From Terrabacter sp. Root181 (GTDB lineage: Bacteria; Actinomycetota; Actinomycetes; Actinomycetales; Dermatophilaceae), in NCBI RefSeq assembly GCF_001428505.1, contig NZ_LMHU01000001.1:1816131-1880130 (forward strand): a stretch of 64,000 nt of DNA. The letters run 5' to 3'. Positions 8,330-17,334 of this stretch are shown piece by piece. Made by a program: the position numbers and the translations under genes. Within the stretch, counting starts at the first letter, position 1, and each line of letters opens with the position of its first letter. The notes under the pieces were generated by a model. It did not search any database, was not told the DNA's origin, and saw only the letters and a program-made list of their open reading frames with translations.

Positions 8330-9769
8330 TCAGAGGTGGTTCTCGGCCTCCGTCAGCACCGAACGCAGCCGTGACTCGATGTCGTCGAACTGCTCCGGAC
8401 CCATGATGAGCGGCGGCGCCAGCTGGATGACGGGGTCTCCGCGGTCGTCGGCGCGGCAGTAGAGCCCCGCGTCGAAGAGCGCCTTGGAGAGGAAGCCGCG
8501 CAGCAGGCGCTCGGACTCGGCGTCGTTGAACGTCTCGCGGGTGGCCTTGTCCTTGACGAGCTCGATGCCGTAGAAGTAGCCGGCGCCGCGGACGTCGCCG
8601 ACGAGCGGCAGGTCGAGCAGCTTGTCGAGGGTCGCCTTGAAGATCGGGGCGTTCTGCTTGACGCGGTCGTTGAGGCCCTCGCGCTCGAAGATGTCGAGGT
8701 TGGCCATGGCGACCGCCGCCGACACCGGGTGACCGCCGAAGGTGTAGCCGTGCGGGAAGTACGTCGTGCCGTGCTTGAACGGCTCGAAGAGGCGGTCGCT
8801 GGCGATCATCGCGCCGATGGGGGAGTAGCCGCTCGTCATGCCCTTGGCGCACGTGATGATGTCGGGCACGTAGTCGAAGTCGTCGCACGCGAACATCGAG
8901 CCGATGCGGCCGAAGGAGCAGATGACCTCGTCGGAGACGAGGAGCACGTCGTACTCGTCGCAGATCTCACGGACCCGCTCGAAGTAGCCGGCAGGCGGCG
9001 GGAAGCAGCCACCGGAGTTCTGCACCGGCTCGAGGAAGACGGCTGCGACGGTGTCGGGGCCCTCGAACTCGATGGCCTCGGCGATGCGGTCGGCGGCCCA
9101 GCGGCCGAAGGCCTTCTCGTCGCCCTGGAGGTGCTCGGGGGCGCGGTAGAGGTTGGTGTTCGGGACCTTGTGCGCACCGGGCACGAGCGGCTCGAACATC
9201 TCCTTGGCGGCGGGGATGCCGGTGATCGACAGGGCGCCCTGGGGCGTCCCGTGGTACGCGACGTTGCGCGAGATGACCTTGTGCTTGGTCGGCTTGCCGG
9301 TCAGCTTGAAGTACTGCTTGGCGAGCTTCCACGCGGTCTCGACGGCCTCGCCGCCACCGGTCGTGAAGAAGACGCGGTTGAGGTCGCCGGGGGCGTGGCT
9401 CGCGAGGCGCTCGGCCAGCTCGATCGCCTTGGGGTGCGCGTAGCTCCACAGCGGGAAGAACGCGAGCTCCTTGGCCTGCTTGGCCGCGGCCTCCGCGAGC
9501 TCCTCGCGGCCGTGGCCGACCTGGACGACGAAGAGGCCGGAGAGCCCGTCGATGTACTCGTTGCCCCGGTCGTCCCAGATCTTCCAGCCCTGGCCCTTGC
9601 TGATGATGGGCACGGAGTGGCCGAGCCCGCCCTCGCCCCGGTCCTCGAAGACCGAGTGGCGCGTGAAGTGCATCCACAGGTGGTCGCGCGCGGCCTCGGA
9701 GTGGAGGGTGCCCGCGGGAGTGCGGCGATCCGAGGTGGGTTCCCAGACCTCGTTCGGGTTGATGCTCAT
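8330..9769 (-). CDS. Class III aminotransferase, probable putrescine/GABA-type (pyruvate) aminotransferase
   Basis: 479 residues of the PLP-dependent class III (omega-amino acid) family. Visible segments are GSGxG-like TTGGGEAVETAWKLAKQY near residue 125, the YHGTPQGALSITG loop, DEVICSFGRIG (the conserved Asp that contacts the PLP pyridine nitrogen), and the Schiff-base lysine in DIITCAKGMTSGYSPIG near residue 305. Length and segments resemble putrescine- or beta-alanine-pyruvate transaminases. Neighbours (an aminobutyraldehyde dehydrogenase, PotABCD and a succinate-semialdehyde dehydrogenase) point to putrescine or GABA as amino donor, which is inference. Its ATG overlaps the lrp stop codon in ATGA, so the two genes are translationally coupled. 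Confidence 0.9.
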   Translation of the reverse strand: MSINPNEVWEPTSDRRTPAGTLHSEAARDHLWMHFTRHSVFEDRGEGGLGHSVPIISKGQGWKIWDDRGNEYIDGLSGLFVVQVGHGREELAEAAAKQAKELAFFPLWSYAHPKAIELAERLASHAPGDLNRVFFTTGGGEAVETAWKLAKQYFKLTGKPTKHKVISRNVAYHGTPQGALSITGIPAAKEMFEPLVPGAHKVPNTNLYRAPEHLQGDEKAFGRWAADRIAEAIEFEGPDTVAAVFLEPVQNSGGCFPPPAGYFERVREICDEYDVLLVSDEVICSFGRIGSMFACDDFDYVPDIITCAKGMTSGYSPIGAMIASDRLFEPFKHGTTYFPHGYTFGGHPVSAAVAMANLDIFEREGLNDRVKQNAPIFKATLDKLLDLPLVGDVRGAGYFYGIELVKDKATRETFNDAESERLLRGFLSKALFDAGLYCRADDRGDPVIQLAPPLIMGPEQFDDIESRLRSVLTEAENHL

Positions 9770-10269
9770 CGTGTACCCCAGTTGTAGAGCTGTTTGTTGA
9801 GTTTCAGGTAGACGAACGTCTCGGTCGCCGTGACGCCCGCGAGCGGGCGGATGCGGGTCGTGAGCAGCTCGAGCAGGTGGGTGTCGTTCTCGCAGACGAC
9901 CTCGGCGAGCACGTCGAAGCTCCCGGCCGTCGTGACGACGTAGGAGACCTCCTCCATCTCGGTCAGCGCGTCGGCGACCGACGTCATGTCTCCCGACACC
10001 CGCAGCCCCACCATCGCCTGGCGCTGGAACCCGACCTGCAGCGGGTCCGTCACCGCGACGATCTGCATGACGTCGGCGTCGAGGAGGCGCTGCACGCGCT
10101 GGCGCACGGCGGCCTCGGACAGCCCGACCTCCTGCGCGATGGACGCGTACGACTTGCGCCCGTCGTGCTGTAGGAGCTCGATGATGGTCTTGCTCACGTC
10201 GTCGAGATTGACCGAGGGTCTCTTGGCACCGTTTCCCCCGGTGTTGGCCACGCCCCGAATCGTCGTCAT
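9766..10269 (-). CDS. Lrp/AsnC-family transcriptional regulator of the polyamine locus
   Basis: 167 residues. An N-terminal winged HTH (LDDVSKTIIELLQHDGRKSYASIAQEVGLSEAAVRQRVQRL) is followed by a RAM/Lrp ligand-binding domain ending VFVYLKLNKQLYNW-like. Lrp-family proteins of this type sense amino acids or related amines and usually act locally. It is the first gene of a two-gene operon with the aminotransferase and is divergent from the aldehyde dehydrogenase, so it probably controls both directions from the 113-bp gap. The ATG at 10269 is six bases after a CAGTAT box and is preferred over an ATG 48 bases upstream. Confidence 0.92.
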   Translation of the reverse strand: MTTIRGVANTGGNGAKRPSVNLDDVSKTIIELLQHDGRKSYASIAQEVGLSEAAVRQRVQRLLDADVMQIVAVTDPLQVGFQRQAMVGLRVSGDMTSVADALTEMEEVSYVVTTAGSFDVLAEVVCENDTHLLELLTTRIRPLAGVTATETFVYLKLNKQLYNWGTR

Positions 10270-10382
10270 GCGCCGATACTGACCTGTGGAACACGCTGTT
10301 GGCAAGTCCCCCCACAACTGATTCCGAAGATTTATCTCGCCAAGTCTTCACGATTGCGAAGGTATGTGTTTAGCATTCCCGC
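10270..10382. promoter_or_regulatory. Divergent promoter/operator region lrp <-> aldehyde dehydrogenase
   Basis: This is an unusually AT-rich stretch for the window. On the minus strand CAGTAT (10276-10281) lies six bases before the lrp ATG. On the plus strand TAGCAT (10371-10376) lies six bases before the dehydrogenase ATG, so both mRNAs are probably leaderless. Between them GAAGA (10326-10330) and TCTTC (10345-10349) form an inverted repeat with A/T-rich centre, spaced like an Lrp half-site pair. The operator call is inference. Confidence 0.6.
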
Positions 10383-11831
10383 ATGACTTCGCAGCCGCGC
10401 CAGCTCCGCAACTTCATCGGTGGACAGTACGTCGACCCCGACGGCGACGCGACGACCGACATCGTCGACCCGTCCACCGCACAGGTCGTTGCCACGGCCC
10501 CCGTCAGCGTCCAGTCGGACGTCGACCGGGCGTATGCGGCCGCGTCCGCCGGCTTCGAGACGTGGGGTGACACGACCCCCAGCGAGCGCCAGGCCGCCCT
10601 GCTGAAGTTCGCCGACGCCATCGAGGCACGCGCCGACGACTTCATCCGCCTCGAGGGCGAGAACACCGGCAAGCCACACGCGCTGACCCGGAGCGAGGAG
10701 ATCCCTCCGATGCTCGACCAGCTGCGCTTCTTCGCCGGCGCCGCCAGGGTGCTCGAGGGCAAGTCGGCGGGGGAGTACATGAAGGGCCACACGTCCTTCG
10801 TGCGCCGCGAGCCGATCGGGGTCGTCGGCCAGGTGACGCCGTGGAACTACCCGATGATGATGGCGATGTGGAAGATCGCCCCGGCGCTCGCCGCGGGCAA
10901 CACCATCGTCCTCAAGCCCTCCGACACCACGCCCGAGACGACGCTGCTCCTCGCCGAGCTCGCCTCGGAGTTCCTGCCCGAGGGCACGTTCAACGTCATC
11001 ACCGGCGACCGCGAGACCGGCCGCATGCTCGTCGAGCACCGGACGCCGGCGCTCGTCGCGATCACCGGCTCGGTCCGCGCCGGCATGCAGGTCGCCGAGA
11101 GCGCGTCGCGCGACCTCAAGCGCGTCCACCTCGAGCTCGGTGGCAAGGCGCCGGTCATCGTCTTCGACGACGCCGACATCGAGGCCGCCGTCGAGGGCAT
11201 CGCCATCGGTGGCTACTTCAACGCCGGCCAGGACTGCACCGCCGCGACCCGCGTCCTCGCCGGGCCACGCATCCACGACGACTTCGTCGCCGCGCTCGCC
11301 GAGTACGCCAAGGGCTCGGCCAAGGTCGGCATGCCCGATGACCCCGACGCCCTCTTCGGCCCCGTCAACAACCCGAACCAGGTCGCGCACGTCGGGGGCA
11401 TGATCGACCGCCTGCCCGACCACGCCCGCATCGAGGCCGGTGGCCGCCGCGCCGAGGGCCTCGGCGACGGCTACTTCTTCGAGCCCACCGTGCTCGCGGG
11501 CCTCCGGCAGGACGACGAGCAGATCCAGAACGAGATCTTCGGTCCCGTCATCACCGTGCAGCAGTTCTCCGACGAGGCCGAGGCGCTCGCGTGGGCCAAC
11601 GGTGTGCAGTACGGCCTCGCCTCGTCCGTGTGGACCCGCGACTTCGGCAAGGCCATGCGCATGAGCAAGCGGCTCGACTTCGGGTGCGTCTGGATCAACA
11701 CCCACATCCCGGTCGTCGCCGAGATGCCGCACGGGGGTTTCAAGCACAGCGGCTACGGCAAGGACCTGTCCATGTACGGCCTCGAGGACTACACCCGCAT
11801 CAAGCACGTCATGGCCAACATCGACTCGTGA
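10383..11831 (+). CDS. Gamma-aminobutyraldehyde dehydrogenase (PatD/PuuC-like aldehyde dehydrogenase)
   Basis: 482 residues of the NAD(P)-dependent aldehyde dehydrogenase family. The oxyanion/NAD region TPWNYPMMMAMWKIAPALAAG, the general-base glutamate in HLELGGKAP (near residue 252) and the nucleophilic cysteine in NAGQDCTAATR (near residue 286) are all intact. Together with the aminotransferase it would convert putrescine-derived 4-aminobutanal to 4-aminobutyrate. The specific substrate is inferred from similarity to gamma-aminobutyraldehyde dehydrogenases and from the adjoining PotDABC importer. It is likely transcribed from a leaderless promoter under Lrp control. Confidence 0.88.
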   Translation: MTSQPRQLRNFIGGQYVDPDGDATTDIVDPSTAQVVATAPVSVQSDVDRAYAAASAGFETWGDTTPSERQAALLKFADAIEARADDFIRLEGENTGKPHALTRSEEIPPMLDQLRFFAGAARVLEGKSAGEYMKGHTSFVRREPIGVVGQVTPWNYPMMMAMWKIAPALAAGNTIVLKPSDTTPETTLLLAELASEFLPEGTFNVITGDRETGRMLVEHRTPALVAITGSVRAGMQVAESASRDLKRVHLELGGKAPVIVFDDADIEAAVEGIAIGGYFNAGQDCTAATRVLAGPRIHDDFVAALAEYAKGSAKVGMPDDPDALFGPVNNPNQVAHVGGMIDRLPDHARIEAGGRRAEGLGDGYFFEPTVLAGLRQDDEQIQNEIFGPVITVQQFSDEAEALAWANGVQYGLASSVWTRDFGKAMRMSKRLDFGCVWINTHIPVVAEMPHGGFKHSGYGKDLSMYGLEDYTRIKHVMANIDS

Positions 11832-11833
11832 GC

Positions 11834-11862
11834 CTCGCGCCGTCCGCACCGGGCGGCGCGAG
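11834..11862 (+). other. Hairpin between dehydrogenase and potD
   Basis: A 9-bp stem CTCGCGCCG / CGGCGCGAG with an 11-base loop begins just after the dehydrogenase stop codon. It could be a weak terminator or an mRNA processing or stability element setting different levels of potD. No U tract follows. Confidence 0.5.
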
Positions 11863-11958
11863 CTCGTCTGTCGGACACGGCATCCCACCAGCAACACCAG
11901 CTCGGGTCAGCGTCGACCCTCCACCCCGACCCCCACGAAACCCCTGGAGAAGAACCCC

Positions 11959-13206
11959 ATGAACGAGAGCTCTTTCGACAAGGACAACCCGATCCTGCGC
12001 GCCGCCCTCATGCGCGGTCTCGTCAGCCGGCGGTCGGCCATGATGGGGGCGGCCGGCGTCAGCGCGGCGGCCTTCCTCGCGGCCTGCGGATCGGCCGGGA
12101 AGAGCCCCTCCTCCGGAGGCGCGTCCGGGACCGCTGCACCGGCCAAGACCGCGGCGGCGGCCCAGGACATGTCCGACACCGAGAAGATCGTCAACTGGTC
12201 GAACTGGACCGAGTACATCGACACGAGCGAGGACGGCAAGTCGCGGCCGACCCTGGACGCCTTCTACAAGAAGACCGGCATCAAGGTCACCTACAACGAG
12301 GACTACCTCGACAACGACGAGTTCTACGCCAAGGTGCGTCCGCTCCTCGAGGGCGGCAAGGACACCGGCCGCGACGTCTGGTGCAGCACCGACTGGATGG
12401 TCGCCCGCCTCATCCGCCAGGGCTACCTGCAGAAGCTCGACCTGGCCAACATCCCGAACGCGGCCAACCTCGAGGACTCCCTCAAGAACGTCGAGTTCGA
12501 CCCGGGCCGGCTGTACTCACTCCCGTGGCAGAGCGGTTTTGCCGGGATCGGCTACAACCTCAAGGCGACCGGGGGCAAGAAGATCGAGTCGATCACGCAG
12601 CTGCTCACCGACCCCGCCCTCAAGGGCAAGGTCACGTTGCTCACCGAGATGCGCGACACCGTCGGCCTCGTGATGATGGAGCAGGGCAAGAAGATCGACT
12701 CCTTCACCGATGCCGACTTCCAGGCCGCGATCGACATGATCCAGCAGGCCAAGGACTCCGGGCAGATCCTCCGGTTCACCGGCAACGAGTACACCGAGGG
12801 CCTCGCCAAGGGCGACATCGCCGCGTGCGTGGCCTGGACCGGTGACGTCGTGCAGCTGCAGTTCGACGACCCCAACATCCAGTACGCCTTGCCGGAGAAG
12901 GGGTTCACGCTCTGGTCCGACAACTTCGTCATCCCGGCGCTCGCGAACCACAAGAAGAACGCCGAGAAGCTCATCGACTACTACTACGACCCGGCCGTGA
13001 TGGCGCAGGTCGCCGCGTGGGTCAACTACATCGCGCCGGTCAAGGGCACCAAGGAGGAGCTGGTGAAGATCGACCCGGACCTCGGCAAGAACCCCCTGAT
13101 CGTGCCGACGCCGGAGGTGCTGTCCCGCGCACAGGTCTTCCGTGGTCTCACCCCCGAGGAGGAGACGAAGTACAACAAGCTCTTCTCGGGCCTGACCACA
13201 GCATGA
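11959..13206 (+). CDS. potD: Polyamine (spermidine/putrescine) ABC transporter substrate-binding lipoprotein
   Basis: 415 residues. The N-terminus has a twin-arginine motif (SRRSAMMGAAG) followed by a lipobox ending LAAC near residue 48, so this is probably a Tat-exported lipoprotein. The mature part resembles PotD/PotF: NWSNWTEYIDTSEDGKSRPT at its start, then YNEDYLDNDEFYAKV and DVWCSTDWMVARLIRQGYL. It binds polyamine outside the membrane and delivers it to PotBC. The start is supported by GGAGAAG upstream. The stop overlaps the potA start (ATGA). Confidence 0.92.
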   Translation: MNESSFDKDNPILRAALMRGLVSRRSAMMGAAGVSAAAFLAACGSAGKSPSSGGASGTAAPAKTAAAAQDMSDTEKIVNWSNWTEYIDTSEDGKSRPTLDAFYKKTGIKVTYNEDYLDNDEFYAKVRPLLEGGKDTGRDVWCSTDWMVARLIRQGYLQKLDLANIPNAANLEDSLKNVEFDPGRLYSLPWQSGFAGIGYNLKATGGKKIESITQLLTDPALKGKVTLLTEMRDTVGLVMMEQGKKIDSFTDADFQAAIDMIQQAKDSGQILRFTGNEYTEGLAKGDIAACVAWTGDVVQLQFDDPNIQYALPEKGFTLWSDNFVIPALANHKKNAEKLIDYYYDPAVMAQVAAWVNYIAPVKGTKEELVKIDPDLGKNPLIVPTPEVLSRAQVFRGLTPEEETKYNKLFSGLTTA

Positions 13207-14324
13207 GCGAGCAGGAGGGAAAGGGCGATCTCGGCCTCGTCGCCCTCACGAAGTCCTTCGCCTCCTTCACGGCTGTCCACCCTCTCGACCTGACCGTCCC
13301 GCAGGGCTCGTTCTTCGCCCTGCTCGGACCCTCGGGCTGCGGCAAGACGACGACCCTGCGGATGATCGCGGGTCTCGAGGAGCCCACGGGTGGCCGCATC
13401 CGCATCGGCGACAGCGACATCACCCACACGAAGGCCTACCAGCGCAACGTCAACACGGTCTTCCAGAGCTACGCCCTCTTCCCGCACATGAGCGTGCTCG
13501 ACAACGTGATGTTCGGCCTGCGTCGGCGCGGTGACAAGGACGCCAAGGCCAAGGCCAACGAGGTGCTCGAGCTCGTGCAGCTGGGACAGGTGTCCGACAA
13601 GAAGCCGACCCAGCTCTCGGGCGGCATGCAGCAGCGCGTCGCGCTGGCCCGCGCCCTCGTCAACCGGCCCGACGTGCTCCTGCTCGACGAGCCGCTCGGG
13701 GCGCTCGACCTCAAGCTACGGCGCCAGATGCAGATCGAGCTCAAGCGCATCCAGCAGGAGGTCGGCCTGACCTTCATCCACGTCACCCATGACCAGGAGG
13801 AGGCCATGACGATGGCCGACTCCATCGCGGTGATGAACGCGGGTCGTCTCGAGCAGCTCGGTGACCCGGCCACGCTCTACGAGCAGCCGCAGTCCACCTT
13901 CGTCGCCAACTTCCTCGGGCAGTCGAACCTGCTGCGGGCGACGGTCAACCCCGGCGGCACCGACCACATCGTCACCGTGCGGACCCACGACACCGACCTC
14001 GAGGTCTCCCGCGAGCACCTGCCCGACGGTGTCAACGACGTGTGGCTCGGGGTGCGTCCCGAGAAGCTGCGCCTCGGCGAGGCGGGTGGGCCCAACCACC
14101 TGCGCGGCACCGTCCGCGACGTGTCGTTCAGCGGCGTCGCCACGCAGTACTCCGTGCAGATGCCGTGGGGCCAGGAGCTCATCGTCGTGCAGCAGAACGA
14201 CGGCACGGCACGGGCGGCGCTGGGCGAGAACGTCACGGTCTCGTGGGCGGCCCAGCACGGCTTCGCCCTCGACGCGTCGCAGGACGCCGAGGCCGGGGCG
14301 GAGCTGGTGGACGACCATGGCTGA
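13203..14324 (+). CDS. potA: Polyamine ABC transporter ATP-binding protein
   Basis: 373 residues. Walker [14 protein letters not shown] is near residue 45, the Q-loop follows as [12 protein letters not shown], the ABC signature is [15 protein letters not shown], Walker B is [12 protein letters not shown], and the H-loop is [12 protein letters not shown]-terminal TOBE-like region follows ([11 protein letters not shown]). It powers import through PotBC. The start overlaps the potD stop and the end overlaps the potB start by eight bases, consistent with one coupled operon. Confidence 0.93.
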   Translation: MSEQEGKGDLGLVALTKSFASFTAVHPLDLTVPQGSFFALLGPSGCGKTTTLRMIAGLEEPTGGRIRIGDSDITHTKAYQRNVNTVFQSYALFPHMSVLDNVMFGLRRRGDKDAKAKANEVLELVQLGQVSDKKPTQLSGGMQQRVALARALVNRPDVLLLDEPLGALDLKLRRQMQIELKRIQQEVGLTFIHVTHDQEEAMTMADSIAVMNAGRLEQLGDPATLYEQPQSTFVANFLGQSNLLRATVNPGGTDHIVTVRTHDTDLEVSREHLPDGVNDVWLGVRPEKLRLGEAGGPNHLRGTVRDVSFSGVATQYSVQMPWGQELIVVQQNDGTARAALGENVTVSWAAQHGFALDASQDAEAGAELVDDHG

Positions 14325-15231
14325 GGGCTCGGTCCTCTCGACCGGCTCCTCGGCGCCGCCGTCACGGCGCCGGCGCAACTGGGTGCCCTACGCCCTGCTG
14401 TTGCCGGGTCTGCTCTGGCTCGTCGTCTTCTTCGTGCTGCCGATGGTGACCCTGGGGTCGCAGTCGCTTCAGGAGGGCAACGTCGACGACGGCTACACCT
14501 TCACCGGCAACGTCGGCATCTACGCCGACGCGCTGAGGCAGTACTGGCCGCAGTACCTGCGTTCCTTCCTCTACGCCGGCACCGCCACCGTGCTCGCGCT
14601 GCTCCTGGGCTACCCGCTGGCCTACTTCATCGCGCAGAAGGCCGGGCGCTACAAGAACCTCGTGCTCGTGCTCGTCATCGCGCCGTTCTTCACCAGCTTC
14701 CTCATCCGCACCCTGGCGTGGCGCACGATCCTGTCCGACGACTGGTTCGTCACGACGTGGGCTCAGAAGCTGCACATCACCGACCTGCTGCAGGCCGTCG
14801 GCCTCACCTCGAACGACTCGCTCCTCAACTCGAAGTTCGCTGTCATCATGGGCCTGACCTACAACTTCCTGCCCTTCATGATCCTCCCGCTCTACACCTC
14901 GCTCGAGCGCCTGGACCCACGGCTCATCGAGGCGGCGGGCGACCTCTACGCGTCACCGTGGCAGACCTTCCGCAAGGTCACCTGGCCGCTGTCTCTGCCC
15001 GGTGTCGTCGCGGGAACCCTGCTCACCTTCATCCCCGCGGCCGGTGACTTCATCAACGCCCGCCTGCTCGGCAACACCCAGACGACGATGATCGGCTCGG
15101 TCATCGACAGCCAGTTCCTGCGCGTGCTCGACTACCCGTTGGCCGCCGCGCTGTCGTTCATCCTGCTCATCCTCATCGTCGGCATAGTCTCGGTCTACGT
15201 GCGCCGGGCCGGAACGGAGGAGCTGCTCTGA
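14317..15231 (+). CDS. potB: Polyamine ABC transporter permease (PotB-like)
   Basis: 304 residues with about six membrane segments. The EAA loop that docks on PotA is visible as EAAGDLYASPWQTFRKVTWP near residue 205. A basic Arg-rich N-terminus (PSRRRRNW) precedes the first membrane segment. The ATG at 14317 lies inside the end of potA. A longer in-frame start would run inside potA and is rejected. Confidence 0.92.
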   Translation: MAEGSVLSTGSSAPPSRRRRNWVPYALLLPGLLWLVVFFVLPMVTLGSQSLQEGNVDDGYTFTGNVGIYADALRQYWPQYLRSFLYAGTATVLALLLGYPLAYFIAQKAGRYKNLVLVLVIAPFFTSFLIRTLAWRTILSDDWFVTTWAQKLHITDLLQAVGLTSNDSLLNSKFAVIMGLTYNFLPFMILPLYTSLERLDPRLIEAAGDLYASPWQTFRKVTWPLSLPGVVAGTLLTFIPAAGDFINARLLGNTQTTMIGSVIDSQFLRVLDYPLAAALSFILLILIVGIVSVYVRRAGTEELL

Positions 15232-16025
15232 TGGCCTGGATCAAACGACACCTCATCGCCTTCGCCGCGATCGCGGTCCTCATCTACATGCTCGTGCCCA
15301 ACGTGATCGTGGCGGCCTTCTCGTTCAACGACCCCAAGGGCAAGTACAACTACAACTTCAACGAGTTCTCCACCGCGGCCTGGACCAACCCGTGCGGGGC
15401 ACAAGGCATCTGCGAGTCGCTCGGGCTCAGCCTGCAGATCGGTGTCATCGCGTCGCTCACGGCGACCGTGCTCGGGACGATGATCGCCTTCGCCCTCGGT
15501 CGCTACCGCTTCCGCGGGCGTTCTGCGACCAACCTGCTGATCTTCATGCCAATGGCCACGCCCGAGGTCGTCATGGGTTCGAGCCTGCTCACGCTCTTCC
15601 TCATGCTCGGGGTGCCCTCGGGACGCACGGCGATCCTCATCGCGCACATCATGTTCTGCGTGTCGTTCGTCGTCGTCGCCGTCAAGGCGAGGGTGGCCAC
15701 CCTCGACCCCAAGCTCGAGGAGGCGGCCGCAGACCTCGGGGCCAACCCGGCCCAGACCTTCCTCCGGGTCACGCTGCCCCTGGCGGCACCGGGTATCGCC
15801 GCGGGGGCCCTGCTCGCCTTCTCGCTGAGCTTCGACGACTACATCATCACGAACTTCAACGCCAGCCCGAGCTCGATCACCTTCCCGATGTTCGTCTGGG
15901 GTGCCTCGGCTCGTGGGGTGCCCGTGCAGGTGTACGTCATCGGCACCGTGATGTTCCTCCTCGCCCTGCTGTTCGTCGTGACCGGTCAGGTCATCGGCAA
16001 GCGGCGCAACCGACAGGTGGCCTGA
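15231..16025 (+). CDS. potC: Polyamine ABC transporter permease (PotC-like)
   Basis: 264 residues with about six membrane segments and the EAA loop EAAADLGANPAQTFLRVTLP near residue 165. A PotC-like segment FSLSFDDYIITNF follows. It pairs with PotB as the heterodimeric channel. It starts in TGATG, overlapping the potB stop by one base. Confidence 0.92.
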   Translation: MAWIKRHLIAFAAIAVLIYMLVPNVIVAAFSFNDPKGKYNYNFNEFSTAAWTNPCGAQGICESLGLSLQIGVIASLTATVLGTMIAFALGRYRFRGRSATNLLIFMPMATPEVVMGSSLLTLFLMLGVPSGRTAILIAHIMFCVSFVVVAVKARVATLDPKLEEAAADLGANPAQTFLRVTLPLAAPGIAAGALLAFSLSFDDYIITNFNASPSSITFPMFVWGASARGVPVQVYVIGTVMFLLALLFVVTGQVIGKRRNRQVA

Positions 16026-16031
16026 ACGCCC

Positions 16032-17279
16032 ATGCGTGTCCTCATGATCGGCTCCGGCGGGGTCGGTGACGCCGCCGCGCGCATCGCCGCCGAGCGTGGC
16101 TTCTTCGAGCGCTGGGTCGTCGCCGACTACGACCAAACGCGTGCCGAACGCACCGTCTTGGCCGTGGCCGGCCGTCATCCGGGGGAGGCCCGTTTCGTCG
16201 CGGCCCAGGTCGACGCCTCGTCGGCCGAGGCGGTGACGGCGCTCGCGCGCGAGCACGGGGCGACCCACGTCTTCAACGCGGTCGACCCGAAGTTCAACAT
16301 GTCGATCTTCAACGGCGCCAAGGCCGCAGGGGCCGACTACCTCGACATGGCGATGAGCCTGTCGCAGCGACACCCCGAGCAGCCCTACGAGAAGGTCGGC
16401 GTCATGCTCGGCGACGAGCAGTTCGCCGTGGCAGGCGACTGGGAGGCCGACGGTCGCCTCGCGCTCGTCGGCATCGGCGTCGAGCCGGGGCTCTCCGACG
16501 TCTTCGCCCGCTACGCCGCCGACCACCTCTTCAGCGAGATCGACGAGCTCGGCACACGCGACGGGGCCAACCTCGTCGTCCACGACGACGACGGCAACGA
16601 GATCTTCGCGCCGAGCTTCTCGATGTGGACGACCATCGAGGAGTGCCTCAACCCGCCCGTGGTCTGGGAGAAGGACCGCGGCTGGTTCACGACGGCGCCC
16701 TTCAGCGAGCCGGAGGTCTTCGACTTCCCGGAGGGCATCGGGCCGGTCGAGTGCGTCAACGTCGAGCACGAGGAGGTGCTCCTCATGCCGCGCTGGGTCG
16801 ACGCCAAGCGGGTCACCTTCAAGTACGGCCTGGGCGACGAGTTCATCACCATCCTCAAGGTCCTCAACACGCTCGGTCTCGACCGCACCGAGCCGATCAC
16901 CGTCAAGGGCGTGCAGGTCTCGCCCCGTGACGTCGTCGCTGCTGCGCTGCCCGACCCCGCCACGATCGGTCCGCGGATGACGGGCAAGACGTGCGCCGGG
17001 CTCTTCGTCACGGGCACGGGCACGGACGGTCAGCCGCGCCGCACCTACCTCTACCACGTCGTCGACAACGCCGAGACGATGGCGGGCTACGACGCCCAGT
17101 GCGTCGTCTGGCAGACCGCGGTCAACCCCGTCGTCGCGCTCGAGCTGCTCGCCGGCGGCACGTGGAAGGGCGCCGGCGTGCTCGGACCCGAGGCGTTCGA
17201 CGCCGTCCCGTTCCTCGACCTGCTGGCGGCGCCCAAGCCCGAGGGCTACGGCTCCCCGTGGGGTATGGACGACCGCTGA
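16032..17279 (+). CDS. Saccharopine-dehydrogenase-like NAD(P)-binding oxidoreductase
   Basis: 415 residues. The N-terminus is a Rossmann fold (MRVLMIGSGGVGDAAARIAA) and the whole resembles the saccharopine dehydrogenase/carboxynorspermidine synthase superfamily. Segments such as HVFNAVDPKFNMSIFNGA and GADYLDMAM fit the NADP-binding domain, followed by a long C-terminal catalytic domain. The gene starts six bases after potC and lies within the polyamine operon, so an amine-linked oxidoreductase role is likely, for instance reversible formation of a secondary amine from an aldehyde and an amine. The exact reaction is not evident. A lysine-dehydrogenase-type activity is another possibility. Confidence 0.8.
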   Translation: MRVLMIGSGGVGDAAARIAAERGFFERWVVADYDQTRAERTVLAVAGRHPGEARFVAAQVDASSAEAVTALAREHGATHVFNAVDPKFNMSIFNGAKAAGADYLDMAMSLSQRHPEQPYEKVGVMLGDEQFAVAGDWEADGRLALVGIGVEPGLSDVFARYAADHLFSEIDELGTRDGANLVVHDDDGNEIFAPSFSMWTTIEECLNPPVVWEKDRGWFTTAPFSEPEVFDFPEGIGPVECVNVEHEEVLLMPRWVDAKRVTFKYGLGDEFITILKVLNTLGLDRTEPITVKGVQVSPRDVVAAALPDPATIGPRMTGKTCAGLFVTGTGTDGQPRRTYLYHVVDNAETMAGYDAQCVVWQTAVNPVVALELLAGGTWKGAGVLGPEAFDAVPFLDLLAAPKPEGYGSPWGMDDR

Positions 17280-17321
17280 ACCGTCCGACGGGGACCCCGA
17301 GGACGAGCACCACGACAGGAA

Positions 17322-17327
17322 TAGGGT
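17322..17327 (+). promoter_or_regulatory. Putative -10 box of the succinate-semialdehyde dehydrogenase gene
   Basis: TAGGGT lies seven bases before the ATG at 17335. It implies a separate leaderless transcript for this last gene of the polyamine locus. Confidence 0.5.
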
Positions 17328-17334
17328 TTCAGGC

